Shown here: piece after piece, positions 42,712 to 50,369 of the stretch
Numbering within the stretch: position 1 is the first letter of the stretch
Layout of the letters: each line of letters begins with the position of its first letter
The notes under the pieces: model-generated
What the model was told of the DNA's origin: nothing
Database searches by the model: none
What the model saw: only the letters and a program-made list of their open reading frames with translations
Position numbers and translations under genes: made by a program
Assembly: GCF_003003055.1 (NCBI RefSeq)
Contig: NZ_PVTV01000012.1
Location: forward strand, 310,001-374,000
DNA length: 64,000 bases
Reading direction: 5' to 3'
DNA from: Jezberella montanilacus
GTDB lineage: Bacteria > Pseudomonadota > Gammaproteobacteria > Burkholderiales > Burkholderiaceae_B

Positions 42712-43656
42712 GTGTTCTACCGTGGTCTAAGTGTTGCCTTGATTGTACCTTGCTACAACGAAGAAGCCGCGATCGCTAAAGTCATTAGAGACTTTCGTAT
42801 CGCTATGCCCGAGTTACAAATTTATGTTTTCGATAACAACTCCAGCGATCGAACTAAAGAAATTGCGTTGCTTGAAGGGGCCAATGTTTTGCATGTGGCA
42901 CTACCCGGTAAAGGTAATGTGGTAAGACGCATGGCTGCTGACGTTGATGCTGATATTTATGTCATGGTGGATGGTGATGCGACCTATGACGCACCATCGG
43001 TTGGTCCGATGGTGGATAAGCTGATTGATGAACATCTCGATATGGTTGTGGGCTGCAGAGAAACTTCGCCAGAGCTAAGTGGTGCTGCATACCGTCATGG
43101 CCACCAGTGGGGTAATCGTCTTTTTACGCAAACGGTTTTGAGAATTTTTGGTGGTAGCTTCACGGATATGTTGTCCGGTTATCGGGTATTTTCTCGGCGA
43201 TTTTTAAAATCAACACCTCTGATGTCGCGTGGCTTTGAAATCGAGACCGAGCTAACGGTGAACGCTCTCGAACTGCGAGTGCCTTATGGCGAGGTCATGA
43301 CGCCTTATGGTGCAAGGTTGGAAGGGTCTGAAAGCAAGCTGTCAACTTATCGGGATGGTTTCAGGATTTTGTGGGCGATAGGCAGATTGTTTACGCATGA
43401 ACGCCCGTTAAGCTTTTTTGGCATGGTGGCCGTGTTGCTTGCGGCTTTTGCGATCGGTTTGGCTATTCCGTTAATTACTGAGTTTTTGGCAGTTGGTTTG
43501 GTGCCCAGATTTCCAACGGCTGTCTTGTGCGCGTCGTTGATGATATGTGCCGCGTTATCGTTTTTCGCTGGCTTGATTCTTGATAATGTCGTTCGAGGCC
43601 GGCAAGAGGTGAAGCGACTTGCCTATTTGTCTTATCCGCCGCCTAAGTCCGCTTAA
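42712..43656 (+). CDS. GT2 glycosyltransferase with C-terminal membrane segments (Dpm/GtrB-like)
   Basis: The frame is open from ATG 42568, which overlaps the divergent DUF2142 gene. GTG 42712, with GGAG eight bases upstream, gives a normal GT2 start (V-F-Y-R-G-L-S-V-A-L-I-V-P-C-Y-N-E-E). The 314 residues contain Y-V-F-D-N-N-S-S-D-R-T, V-M-V-D-G-D-A-T-Y (D-G-D metal site) and D-M-L-S-G-Y-R-V-F. Two or three hydrophobic segments follow at about 230-300. This is the profile of polyprenyl-phosphate sugar synthases. It would be the third such enzyme in the locus, matching the number of GT-C proteins. The donor sugar is unknown. Confidence 0.83.
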   Translation: MFYRGLSVALIVPCYNEEAAIAKVIRDFRIAMPELQIYVFDNNSSDRTKEIALLEGANVLHVALPGKGNVVRRMAADVDADIYVMVDGDATYDAPSVGPMVDKLIDEHLDMVVGCRETSPELSGAAYRHGHQWGNRLFTQTVLRIFGGSFTDMLSGYRVFSRRFLKSTPLMSRGFEIETELTVNALELRVPYGEVMTPYGARLEGSESKLSTYRDGFRILWAIGRLFTHERPLSFFGMVAVLLAAFAIGLAIPLITEFLAVGLVPRFPTAVLCASLMICAALSFFAGLILDNVVRGRQEVKRLAYLSYPPPKSA

Positions 43657-43698
43657 TAGAATAATTGGGGGCGTATATAGCGGCTTAAAGGCCAGACC

Positions 43699-43704
43699 TA
43701 TAAT
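43699..43704 (+). promoter_or_regulatory. Possible -10 element upstream of the RIO-type kinase
   Basis: A perfect TATAAT sits 54 bases before the TTG start of the kinase gene. No good -35 box is seen at the right distance, so this is only a candidate. Confidence 0.25.
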
Positions 43705-43757
43705 GACACGATGAATAGTTCTAACTCCATTATCGTTTTTCCTCAAGGCGCGTCGCT

Positions 43758-44609
43758 TTGAAAGTCCCCAAACGCCTAGCCCCCTTGCTAGAAGAAGGCC
43801 TCATCGACGAGGTCTTGTCCCAGCTCATGAGCGGCAAAGAAGCCACGGTCTACATTGTCCGTTGCGGTCAGCATATCCGCTGTGCCAAGGTCTATAAAGA
43901 CGTCAAGCAAAGAAGCTTTCGCCAGGCCGCATCCTATATGGAAGGCCGCAAGGTGCAAAACAGTCGCCAGCAACGCGCAATGGAGAAAGGCAGCCGCTAC
44001 GGCCGCGAAGTCCAGGAAAAGCTCTGGCAAACGGCTGAAGTCGATGCCTTGTTTAGATTGGCCAATGCGGGTGTTCGCGTGCCGACCCCCTACATCTGCA
44101 CTGACGGCGTGTTGTTGATGGATCTCGTGCAAGATGCCGACGGCAATGCCGCGCCTCGGCTCAACGATGTTGAAATGACCGAAGCGCTTGCACTTGAGCT
44201 GCATCAATCCCTGCTGAATGAAGTCGTGCGCATGCTTTGCGAAGGCATGGTGCATGGGGATCTGTCTGAATTCAACATCTTGCTTGCGGCAGATGGCCCG
44301 GTGATTATCGACTTGCCTCAAGCAGTCAATGCGGCGGGTAATAACGAGGCGCCAGTCATGCTTGAGCGGGATGTGAATAATCTGGCCACCTACTTTGGTG
44401 AGTTTGCCCCTCAGTTATTGGGTACCCAGTACGGCAAAGAGATCTGGAAGCTCTATGAGGCAGGGGAGCTCAAGGTTGGGGTACCACTGACTGGCAAAGT
44501 CGCAGCCGATAATCGTGTGGTGGATATGGATGCGTTGATGTATGAACTCGAAGAAACGCGACTTGAACAAGAAGAAAAACTCAGACGGGCGCGTGAGTCT
44601 GATGCCTAA
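43758..44609 (+). CDS. RIO1-family serine kinase/ATPase
   Basis: The 283-residue protein matches the bacterial RIO1-type kinases. It has L-M-S-G-K-E-A-T-V-Y-I-V-R as the glycine-poor P-loop with the first lysine, R-C-A-K-V-Y-K-D for the catalytic lysine, M-V-H-G-D-L-S-E-F-N-I-L-L as the catalytic loop (D and N present), and V-I-I-D-L-P-Q-A-V as the metal-binding DLPQ loop typical of RIO. Only a TTG start (43758) fits the usual N-terminus. It may phosphorylate itself or a ribosome-related target; the bacterial role is poorly known. It is not obviously linked to the polysaccharide genes. Confidence 0.9.
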   Translation: MKVPKRLAPLLEEGLIDEVLSQLMSGKEATVYIVRCGQHIRCAKVYKDVKQRSFRQAASYMEGRKVQNSRQQRAMEKGSRYGREVQEKLWQTAEVDALFRLANAGVRVPTPYICTDGVLLMDLVQDADGNAAPRLNDVEMTEALALELHQSLLNEVVRMLCEGMVHGDLSEFNILLAADGPVIIDLPQAVNAAGNNEAPVMLERDVNNLATYFGEFAPQLLGTQYGKEIWKLYEAGELKVGVPLTGKVAADNRVVDMDALMYELEETRLEQEEKLRRARESDA

Positions 44610-44692
44610 GGTGGTTGTTTAAAGGCGTCGCCTGATGTTTAACTTGTCTACCTTGTTTGCTCAATATTGCGACTAATCGTCAGTATATTGAT

Positions 44693-44710
44693 AAAAAGTC
44701 GCGACTTTTT
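44693..44710. promoter_or_regulatory. Perfect 18-bp palindrome, likely operator of the DUF4143 ATPase gene
   Basis: AAAAAGTCGCGACTTTTT is a perfect inverted repeat ending 24 bases before the ATG at 44735. It overlaps the expected promoter (TATAAA at 44721-44726). A further GCGACT at about 44669 repeats half of it. A repressor site is the simplest reading. Confidence 0.45.
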
Positions 44711-44734
44711 GCCAATATGCTATAAAATAGTCGA

Positions 44735-45868
44735 ATGAAACGCTATTTAGACGATAAAGTCCGCCAAGATCTTCAAAAGAAAATGGTTGTGCTCACTGGT
44801 CCCCGCCAAGTGGGCAAAACGACTTTGAGTCAGCAACTCCTCAATGAATTCTCCGGGGGCCAATACCTGAACTTTGATGTGATGCCTCACCGGGCTGTAA
44901 TCCAAGCGCAAAGTTGGCGACACAACGCGCCTTTGCTGGTGTTCGATGAAATCCACAAAATGCGCGACTGGAAAACCTGGCTCAAGGGGGTCTACGACGG
45001 GCGTTCGCCGAATCAGTCGATCTTAGTCACTGGTAGTGCGCGCATGGATACCTGTAGACAAACGGGCGAGTCTTTGGCTGGCCGTTACTTTCGGCTCAGA
45101 TTGCATCCGATATCAGTGCGCGAATGGTGCGAAGCCAATGACGTATCGCCCGACAGCGCGCTTACTCACCTGTTGTCCAGAGGGGGCTTCCCCGAGCCTG
45201 TATTGGCAGACAACGACACCGACGCGCAACGTTGGCGAGCCGATTATTTTGCCGGTCTGGTACGCGAGGACGTAATTGAATTTTCGCGTTTGCACGAGGT
45301 GAATGCCATGCGGATATTCGCTGATATGCTTCGTTCGCGCGTGGGCTCACCTTTGTCGATTGCATCGCTGGCGCGAGATTTGAATTTGTCACCGGCGACT
45401 TTAAACAAATATCTCGATGTTTTAGAAGCCCTATTCATTGTGTTTGTGGTTCGCCCGTGGCATCGCAACATTGCACGTGCCACCTTACAAGCGCCTAAAG
45501 TTTATTTTTACGACACTGGTTTGGTTGTGGGTAATGAGGCCCTTCAGTTCGAAAACTTGGTTGCGTGCCATTTGCTTAAAAATGCGCAGTGGCAGCAAGA
45601 CACGCGAGGCGCTTCGGTTGACTTGCATTACATCCGTACGAAAGATGATGCTGAAGTGGATTTTTGTTTGAGCGAGGGCGATACGTTGACCCATCTGGTC
45701 GAGTGTAAGCTGACTGATACGCGACCGCATACAGCTTTAGTGCGATTCTCAAAACAGTGGCCGCAAGCACAAGCGATTCAGCTGGTTCGTGATTGCAAGG
45801 TCGAGGCCGATATTGGTCGTTTGCAGGTTAGGGATGCTTCGAAGTGGTTGGCTGGGTTGGAGGTTTGA
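44735..45868 (+). CDS. AAA+ ATPase with DUF4143 domain
   Basis: The 377-residue protein has an N-terminal ATPase domain with Walker A T-G-P-R-Q-V-G-K-T-T (residues 21-30) and Walker B L-L-V-F-D-E-I-H-K. Next comes a sensor-like L-V-T-G-S-A-R, a winged-helix-like part (about 210-245, S-L-A-R-D-L-N-L-S-P-A-T-L-N-K-Y) and a C-terminal nuclease-like DUF4143 domain with D-A-E-V-D-F and E-C-K-L-T. The D...E-x-K arrangement is that of PD-(D/E)XK nucleases. Such single-gene ATPases are widespread, often horizontally transferred, and of unknown function. A strong palindrome precedes it. Confidence 0.85.
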   Translation: MKRYLDDKVRQDLQKKMVVLTGPRQVGKTTLSQQLLNEFSGGQYLNFDVMPHRAVIQAQSWRHNAPLLVFDEIHKMRDWKTWLKGVYDGRSPNQSILVTGSARMDTCRQTGESLAGRYFRLRLHPISVREWCEANDVSPDSALTHLLSRGGFPEPVLADNDTDAQRWRADYFAGLVREDVIEFSRLHEVNAMRIFADMLRSRVGSPLSIASLARDLNLSPATLNKYLDVLEALFIVFVVRPWHRNIARATLQAPKVYFYDTGLVVGNEALQFENLVACHLLKNAQWQQDTRGASVDLHYIRTKDDAEVDFCLSEGDTLTHLVECKLTDTRPHTALVRFSKQWPQAQAIQLVRDCKVEADIGRLQVRDASKWLAGLEV

Positions 45869-45909
45869 TGCAGCATTCAACGATATTGAATGAACCTGTC
45901 GGTAGGAGT

Positions 45910-45927
45910 GTGACAAATAGATCCACC
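45910..45927 (+). repeat. 18-bp motif, copy 1 (insertion-sequence-end-like)
   Basis: GTGACAAATAGATCCACC matches 15 of 18 bases of the sequence at 49654-49671, in the same orientation. The form GTGACA-n-n-n-n-GATCCACC resembles the termini of some IS21-type elements, but no transposase gene lies nearby. Possibly a relic of a lost element. Confidence 0.35.
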
Positions 45928-46000
45928 TACTATTTGAACCATACGGCTTAGTCCGGTAGGGTTGAACGCTATATCTACTTGGCATTGGGTCCGCTATCAA

Positions 46001-46048
46001 ATAATATAACATATTATTTCAATACTAACATCGATAATGTTATATTAT
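46001..46048. promoter_or_regulatory. Inverted repeat in the promoter of the AbiE-like gene pair
   Basis: A perfect 12-bp inverted repeat, ATAATATAACAT at 46001-46012 and ATGTTATATTAT at 46037-46048, with a 24-bp spacer, ends seven bases before the ATG at 46055. Each arm is itself near-palindromic. AbiEi-type antitoxins are known to repress their own operon by binding inverted repeats at the promoter, so this is the likely operator. Confidence 0.6.
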
Positions 46049-46054
46049 CAATAT

Positions 46055-47056
46055 ATGTTAGAAAAAAACTTAAGCCAACTGACTGTTAAGTATCTGAACC
46101 AGATACTTGGGGGCGAAGCTATGCGCTTGGCAGCCAGAGAGAAATCAGACGAATTGCCTTACTTTCTTCGAGATCTCTATGATGTGCTTCCTGGAAAGTT
46201 GCTAGGGCACTTGGTCACGTTTGCCTTTGTCAAAGGAGGGCAGCCGTTAGCTGCCCAGCAAATCGACCAACATACAAAACAGTTGCGTGAACTTTTGAAA
46301 AATCCAGTGATCGTGGCGTTGCCAGAGATTGGGCCTGGGGAGCGCAAGCAACTGATCAAGCATGGTGTAGCCTTTGTGGTGCCGAACAGGCAGTTTTTCG
46401 CTCCGCAGCTGGGAATGATTCTAAGCGAGCGATTCAGGACCGAATCGCGTCGTGAACAAGAACTGGTAAGCCCTGCCACACAGGCGCTCGTAATTTGGTT
46501 TCTACACCATCAGCCAATAAGCGAGATTTGGCATCCGTTCGAGGAGGCTGCTGGGCTGGGCTATACCGGCATGACAGCGACTCGAGGGATAAGGGAGTTG
46601 CTGCAGCTCGATCTGTTTAAGCTAGAAGTTCGAGGACGCGCCAAATACCTGAAACTGAGCGGATCTCGTCGGGAACTCTGGGAGAAGGCCAAACCGCACC
46701 TGCGTACGCCTGTACTTCGAACCTTGTGGACCTACGATCGTCGGATTTTTGATCTCAGTGGTGTGCGTTGGGCTGGTGAGAGCGCGCTCGCACTAATGAC
46801 TATGCTTAGCGAGCCACAGCAACCGATGCTTGCCCTGACGGCTGATATTTTAGAACAAGCTAAACACGCGGGAATTTTTTTCGAGCCTCGAGAGCTTGCT
46901 GATGGCGTTGCCGTTCAGTTGTGGCGTTATACACCTGGGATGCAAGTGAAAGAAAAAACTGTGGATGTTTTGTCTCTTTGGCTGAGCTTGAGGGCTAACC
47001 AGGACGATAGGATTCAGATTGCGCTTGATGAAATTGAGGAGAAGTTTGTATGGTGA
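46055..47056 (+). CDS. AbiEi-like antitoxin/transcriptional regulator
   Basis: The 333-residue protein (ATG 46055; an in-frame ATG at 46037 lies inside the operator repeat and is unlikely) contains no catalytic motif I can see. It has several helix-rich parts, among them a probable winged helix around residues 160-210 (A-A-G-L-G-Y-T-G-M-T-A-T-R-G-I-R-E-L). It overlaps the following nucleotidyltransferase gene by 7 bases, and a palindromic operator precedes it. This two-gene layout, with a regulator followed by a nucleotidyltransferase, is that of AbiE-type toxin-antitoxin (type IV) systems, in which AbiEi represses the operon and counteracts the toxin. The assignment rests more on context than on sequence. 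Confidence 0.6.
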   Translation: MLEKNLSQLTVKYLNQILGGEAMRLAAREKSDELPYFLRDLYDVLPGKLLGHLVTFAFVKGGQPLAAQQIDQHTKQLRELLKNPVIVALPEIGPGERKQLIKHGVAFVVPNRQFFAPQLGMILSERFRTESRREQELVSPATQALVIWFLHHQPISEIWHPFEEAAGLGYTGMTATRGIRELLQLDLFKLEVRGRAKYLKLSGSRRELWEKAKPHLRTPVLRTLWTYDRRIFDLSGVRWAGESALALMTMLSEPQQPMLALTADILEQAKHAGIFFEPRELADGVAVQLWRYTPGMQVKEKTVDVLSLWLSLRANQDDRIQIALDEIEEKFVW

Positions 47057-47790
47057 AAGGGTTGTCGATTTTTCGGGATTGGTTCAAGGATTTTGAAAAT
47101 CAGTACGTCCTAATTGGCGGCACGGCCGCTAGCATTGCGATGACCGAGGCGGGCTTGCCATTTAGGGGTACGAAAGATTTGGACATTGTCTTGCACGTGG
47201 AGGTCCTGACGTGGGAGTTTGGCCAAAAATTCTGGGAGTTCGTGCAAGCTGGCGGTTATCAGCAAAAAGAGGGGAATACAGAGCAAAAGCCTTGTTTATA
47301 TCGATTTCAGAAGCCGCTCGATAATGAGTTTCCCCATATGTTGGAGCTGTTCTCAAGGGTTCCCGACAGATTGAACTTTATCTCACCTGGTCACTTGACA
47401 CCTATCCCGATGGACGAGCAGATCTCTAGTCTCTCAGCTATCTTGCTAGATGACGAGTACTACCAGTTCGTCATAACTGGGCGGAAGAGTAAGTACGGAA
47501 TGCCGTCCTGGGTAGGTGAAGACAGACTGATTCCACTAAAAGCTGTTGCTTGGATGGAAATGACCGAACGCGAAGCTAGGGGCGAGGCGATTGATTCGAA
47601 AAAAATCAATAAACATCTAGCTGATGTTGTTCAATTGTCGGGGTTGCTCCAACCGGGTCAAACTATACAAATGGGTGACAAACTCAAAGCTGATTTGCAA
47701 GCCTTTGCAAAGACGGTTGTCGAACTAAAAAAACCAAATCAGGTTCAAGCTATGCGCAGGATTGCAGAGGCATATTCTATCAATCTGTAA
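47050..47790 (+). CDS. AbiEii-like nucleotidyltransferase (toxin candidate)
   Basis: The 246-residue protein has the DNA polymerase beta-type nucleotidyltransferase core: Y-V-L-I-G-G-T-A-A-S near residues 19-28 (GG motif) and F-R-G-T-K-D-L-D-I-V-L (D43 and D45, the catalytic metal ligands). In AbiEii toxins this core transfers nucleotides to an RNA target. It overlaps the upstream regulator gene by 7 bases, as expected for co-translated toxin-antitoxin pairs. The C-terminal third (about 165-246) is helical. A different, nontoxic nucleotidyltransferase role cannot be excluded. Confidence 0.68.
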   Translation: MVKGLSIFRDWFKDFENQYVLIGGTAASIAMTEAGLPFRGTKDLDIVLHVEVLTWEFGQKFWEFVQAGGYQQKEGNTEQKPCLYRFQKPLDNEFPHMLELFSRVPDRLNFISPGHLTPIPMDEQISSLSAILLDDEYYQFVITGRKSKYGMPSWVGEDRLIPLKAVAWMEMTEREARGEAIDSKKINKHLADVVQLSGLLQPGQTIQMGDKLKADLQAFAKTVVELKKPNQVQAMRRIAEAYSINL

Positions 47791-47817
47791 TACTTCCCTT
47801 CACGAGTTGTGCGCGGT

Positions 47818-48987
47818 TCAACTAAACACCGCCACAATCCGCTCACAAGCTTTCCCATCCCCATAAGGATTGTGCGCCTTGGCCATCGCCTCGTAGTGCC
47901 CGGCATGGGTCAGCAAATCGTTCACATTCTCAACAATCGACGCGGTACTTGACCCGACCAGTCTGACGGTACCAGCTTCAACGGCCTCTGGTCTTTCTGT
48001 GGTTTCTCTCATCACCAATACCGGCTTACCAAGGCTGGGCGCTTCTTCTTGTATGCCGCCGCTATCGGTCAGCACCAGATAAGCGTGCCTAAGCAAATAG
48101 GCGAAAGGTTCGTAATCCTGGGGTGCGATCAAGTGCACGTTGGCGAGGCCTTTAAGCAACCGGTAGACGGGCTCTTGCACGTTGGGATTGAGGTGCACGG
48201 GGTAAACAAAGTGCACGTCGGGGTGCGTTTGCGCAAGGGTATGAATTGCCTGGCAAATGTTTAAGAACCCTTCGCCGAAGTTTTCGCGCCGGTGGCCGGT
48301 TATCAGAATAAAGCGCTGCGGTGACTTCTCTTGAACCGATGCCGCTTGTAAAGAGCCTACCGTCGACTTCCAGTTGAAATCGAGCGCCTGATTCAGCGTC
48401 TCTTCAAGCTGCGCTTGTCGTGCCGAGTCTTGATCGATACGTTGAGTCACCCACTGCAGGGCATCGATGACGGTGTTGCCCGTCACTATAATCGCCGCAT
48501 CCTTAATACCTTCTGCCAGCAGATTCTGTTTGCTTAAGGCGGTTGGCGCAAAATGCCACTGGGCGATTTTGCTGATGACTTGCCGATTGAACTCTTCGGG
48601 GAAGGGGGCGTGAATATCGTGGGTTCTGAGCCCCGCTTCCACATGCCCAACAGGGATCCCCGCGTAAAAACCCGCCATCGCGGTGGCGAGTGCGGTTGTC
48701 GTGTCGCCATGCACAAGTACTGCATCGGGCTTTTGCGCTTTAAGAACATCGCGCATCCCGGTCAACACCCGACTGGTGACGTCCGACAAGTCTTGTCCGG
48801 CTTGCATGAGGTTCAGGTCTATGTCAGGGGCGATCTGAAACAGCTCCAGCACTTGATCCAGCATTTGTCTGTGTTGTGCGGTGACGCAGACGACGGTCTG
48901 CAACGCAGGCGTGGCCTTCAGCGCATGAACGAGCGGCGCCATTTTGATGGCCTCGGGACGAGTCCCAAAGACGACTAGGATTTTCAT
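47818..48987 (-). CDS. wecB: UDP-N-acetylglucosamine 2-epimerase (non-hydrolysing)
   Basis: WecB interconverts UDP-GlcNAc and UDP-ManNAc. The 389-residue protein starts [20 protein letters not shown] (family signature G-T-R-P-E-A-I-K). It continues with [23 protein letters not shown], and [10 protein letters not shown] with the E-E pair of the active site. UDP-ManNAc could feed surface polysaccharide synthesis, but no ManNAc dehydrogenase (wecC) is nearby, so it may serve ManNAc directly or partners elsewhere. It stands alone between the AbiE-like pair and the SYLF gene and is convergent with the toxin candidate. Confidence 0.95.
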   Translation of the reverse strand: MKILVVFGTRPEAIKMAPLVHALKATPALQTVVCVTAQHRQMLDQVLELFQIAPDIDLNLMQAGQDLSDVTSRVLTGMRDVLKAQKPDAVLVHGDTTTALATAMAGFYAGIPVGHVEAGLRTHDIHAPFPEEFNRQVISKIAQWHFAPTALSKQNLLAEGIKDAAIIVTGNTVIDALQWVTQRIDQDSARQAQLEETLNQALDFNWKSTVGSLQAASVQEKSPQRFILITGHRRENFGEGFLNICQAIHTLAQTHPDVHFVYPVHLNPNVQEPVYRLLKGLANVHLIAPQDYEPFAYLLRHAYLVLTDSGGIQEEAPSLGKPVLVMRETTERPEAVEAGTVRLVGSSTASIVENVNDLLTHAGHYEAMAKAHNPYGDGKACERIVAVFS

Positions 48988-49059
48988 AAAATGGGCGGTA
49001 ACTCGGTAAGCAATGCGTTATTCTAAGTCATCGCCAAACTGGATCAATCTAGGAAAAAA

Positions 49060-49614
49060 ATGAAATCTTTATTTTCTCGGCAGTCTCTCGTACTGTTGGC
49101 CCTCATGGTCAGTGGTTTGTTTTGTCAGACTGCGGTTGCAGAAACCGCGGCAGAACTGAACCGGACATGTCGTGCGGCGCTGGATAAATTAGTGCGTACA
49201 ACGCCTGCAGCGCAGCAATTAAATGAAACAGCTATCGCAGTGCTTGTTTTCCCTGCTATCAAGAAGGCCGGTTTGGTTGTAGGTGGCCAATACGGCGAAG
49301 GGGTGTTGATGCGTGGCGGCAAGACCGTCGCCTACTACAACACCGGCGGTGCCTCGTTTGGTTTACAGGCAGGTGCCCAAGAGTACGGTTACGTGATGTT
49401 CTTTACCAAAGAGTCCGCCCTAAAAGCCCTTGATTCGACTGAAGGTTTCGAAGTGGGTGTCGGCCCCAGCGTGGTCGTGATGGATCAGGGCATGGCGATG
49501 CAAAAGACGACGATGAATCTGCAGGATGATATTTATGCTTTCGTTTTTGGCCAAAAAGGCCTGATGGCTGGGTTGGGCGTGCAGGGTAATAAAATTACGA
49601 GAATTAAAAAGTAG
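49060..49614 (+). CDS. SYLF-domain lipid-binding protein (YSC84-like), secreted
   Basis: The 184-residue protein has a signal peptide (K-S-L-F-S-R then a hydrophobic stretch and A-V-A-E, cleavage near residue 28). It also has a SYLF domain with V-F-P-A-I-K-K-A-G-L-V-V-G-G-Q-Y-G-E-G, Y-Y-N-T-G-G-A-S-F-G-L-Q-A-G-A-Q and V-G-P-S-V-V-V-M-D. Proteins of this kind bind phosphoinositide-like or other lipids; in bacteria the periplasmic role is not established. It has its own start far from neighbours and divergent wecB. Confidence 0.88.
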   Translation: MKSLFSRQSLVLLALMVSGLFCQTAVAETAAELNRTCRAALDKLVRTTPAAQQLNETAIAVLVFPAIKKAGLVVGGQYGEGVLMRGGKTVAYYNTGGASFGLQAGAQEYGYVMFFTKESALKALDSTEGFEVGVGPSVVVMDQGMAMQKTTMNLQDDIYAFVFGQKGLMAGLGVQGNKITRIKK

Positions 49615-49653
49615 TGTGTCTAGTGAGCTCCTCGTTTAGGTGCCAAAGGTAGC

Positions 49654-49671
49654 GTGACAATCTGATCCACC
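49654..49671 (+). repeat. 18-bp motif, copy 2 (insertion-sequence-end-like)
   Basis: GTGACAATCTGATCCACC matches 15 of 18 bases of the copy at 45910-45927, same orientation, 3.7 kb away. The interval holds the AbiE-like pair, wecB and the SYLF gene. It may be an element end left after decay. No transposase remnant is visible. Confidence 0.35.
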
Positions 49672-49752
49672 CGCCTTTTACAGTTGAATAAATCTGAGGA
49701 AGTCTCTGATATATTCCTGCGCACTTCTAAGTTGGCTTCAGGGTTGCAAATA

Positions 49753-50316
49753 ATGATGGATGCAGTAGTTGGAAAAATGATTGAACAGTTAAACAGTAGT
49801 GTGTTTGTGCTGATAGCTATTTTGTGTGTTTCTTTTTGGATTGTTTATCGCGTTGGTAAGTGGACAGAAACCTTTTCAAATCACTCCAAGAAAATCGAAT
49901 CGTCAGAGATCAACCATCAAAGTCTCTATCAAAGTATTGCGCACATCACAGCGAAAGTAGATTTAATTTATTGCAACACACTAAAAAACCCAGTTGTCAT
50001 GGCTAGAAGCCCTGTCAGTCTTACTGAGACTGGTATCCAGGCAAACGGTGTTATTGGCCTTGATGCAGTTTTGCAAAGAGAGTTTTCGAAGTTGGAAGGT
50101 CTAGTCGGTAAAAACATACCAACAACGTCATACGATATTCAGACTGAGTCGATGCGTGTTGCAGACAAATGCTTCACCCAGCTACTCACCGATGCTGAAT
50201 TGAACCGCGCCAAGGATTTTGCCTTTAAGACAGGACTACGGCTTGAGGATCTGTCATCCATCCTGGGCGTCTTGCTGCAAAATGAGTTGTTGAAGCAAAG
50301 AAATATTTGTTTGTAG
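49753..50316 (+). CDS. Hypothetical membrane-anchored protein
   Basis: The 187-residue protein (ATG 49753, AGGG about nine bases upstream; the frame is open from TTG 49684) has one clear membrane segment near its N-terminus (S-S-V-F-V-L-I-A-I-L-C-V-S-F-W-I-V-Y). A cytoplasmic or periplasmic part follows with a coiled-coil-like stretch (K-K-I-E-S-S-E-I-N-H-Q-S) and a helical C-terminal half. I do not recognise the family. It ends 53 bases before the MORN-protein ATG and may be expressed with it. Confidence 0.5.
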   Translation: MMDAVVGKMIEQLNSSVFVLIAILCVSFWIVYRVGKWTETFSNHSKKIESSEINHQSLYQSIAHITAKVDLIYCNTLKNPVVMARSPVSLTETGIQANGVIGLDAVLQREFSKLEGLVGKNIPTTSYDIQTESMRVADKCFTQLLTDAELNRAKDFAFKTGLRLEDLSSILGVLLQNELLKQRNICL

Positions 50317-50369
50317 GTACCGATAAAATCAACACAAGCGAAAATATTCGTGCGGGCACAAAAAAAGTA

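Noticed and set aside
43788-44321. 177-residue minus-strand frame inside the RIO-kinase gene
   Set aside because: The plus strand carries all kinase motifs; the antisense frame is His/Ala-rich and typical of a shadow.
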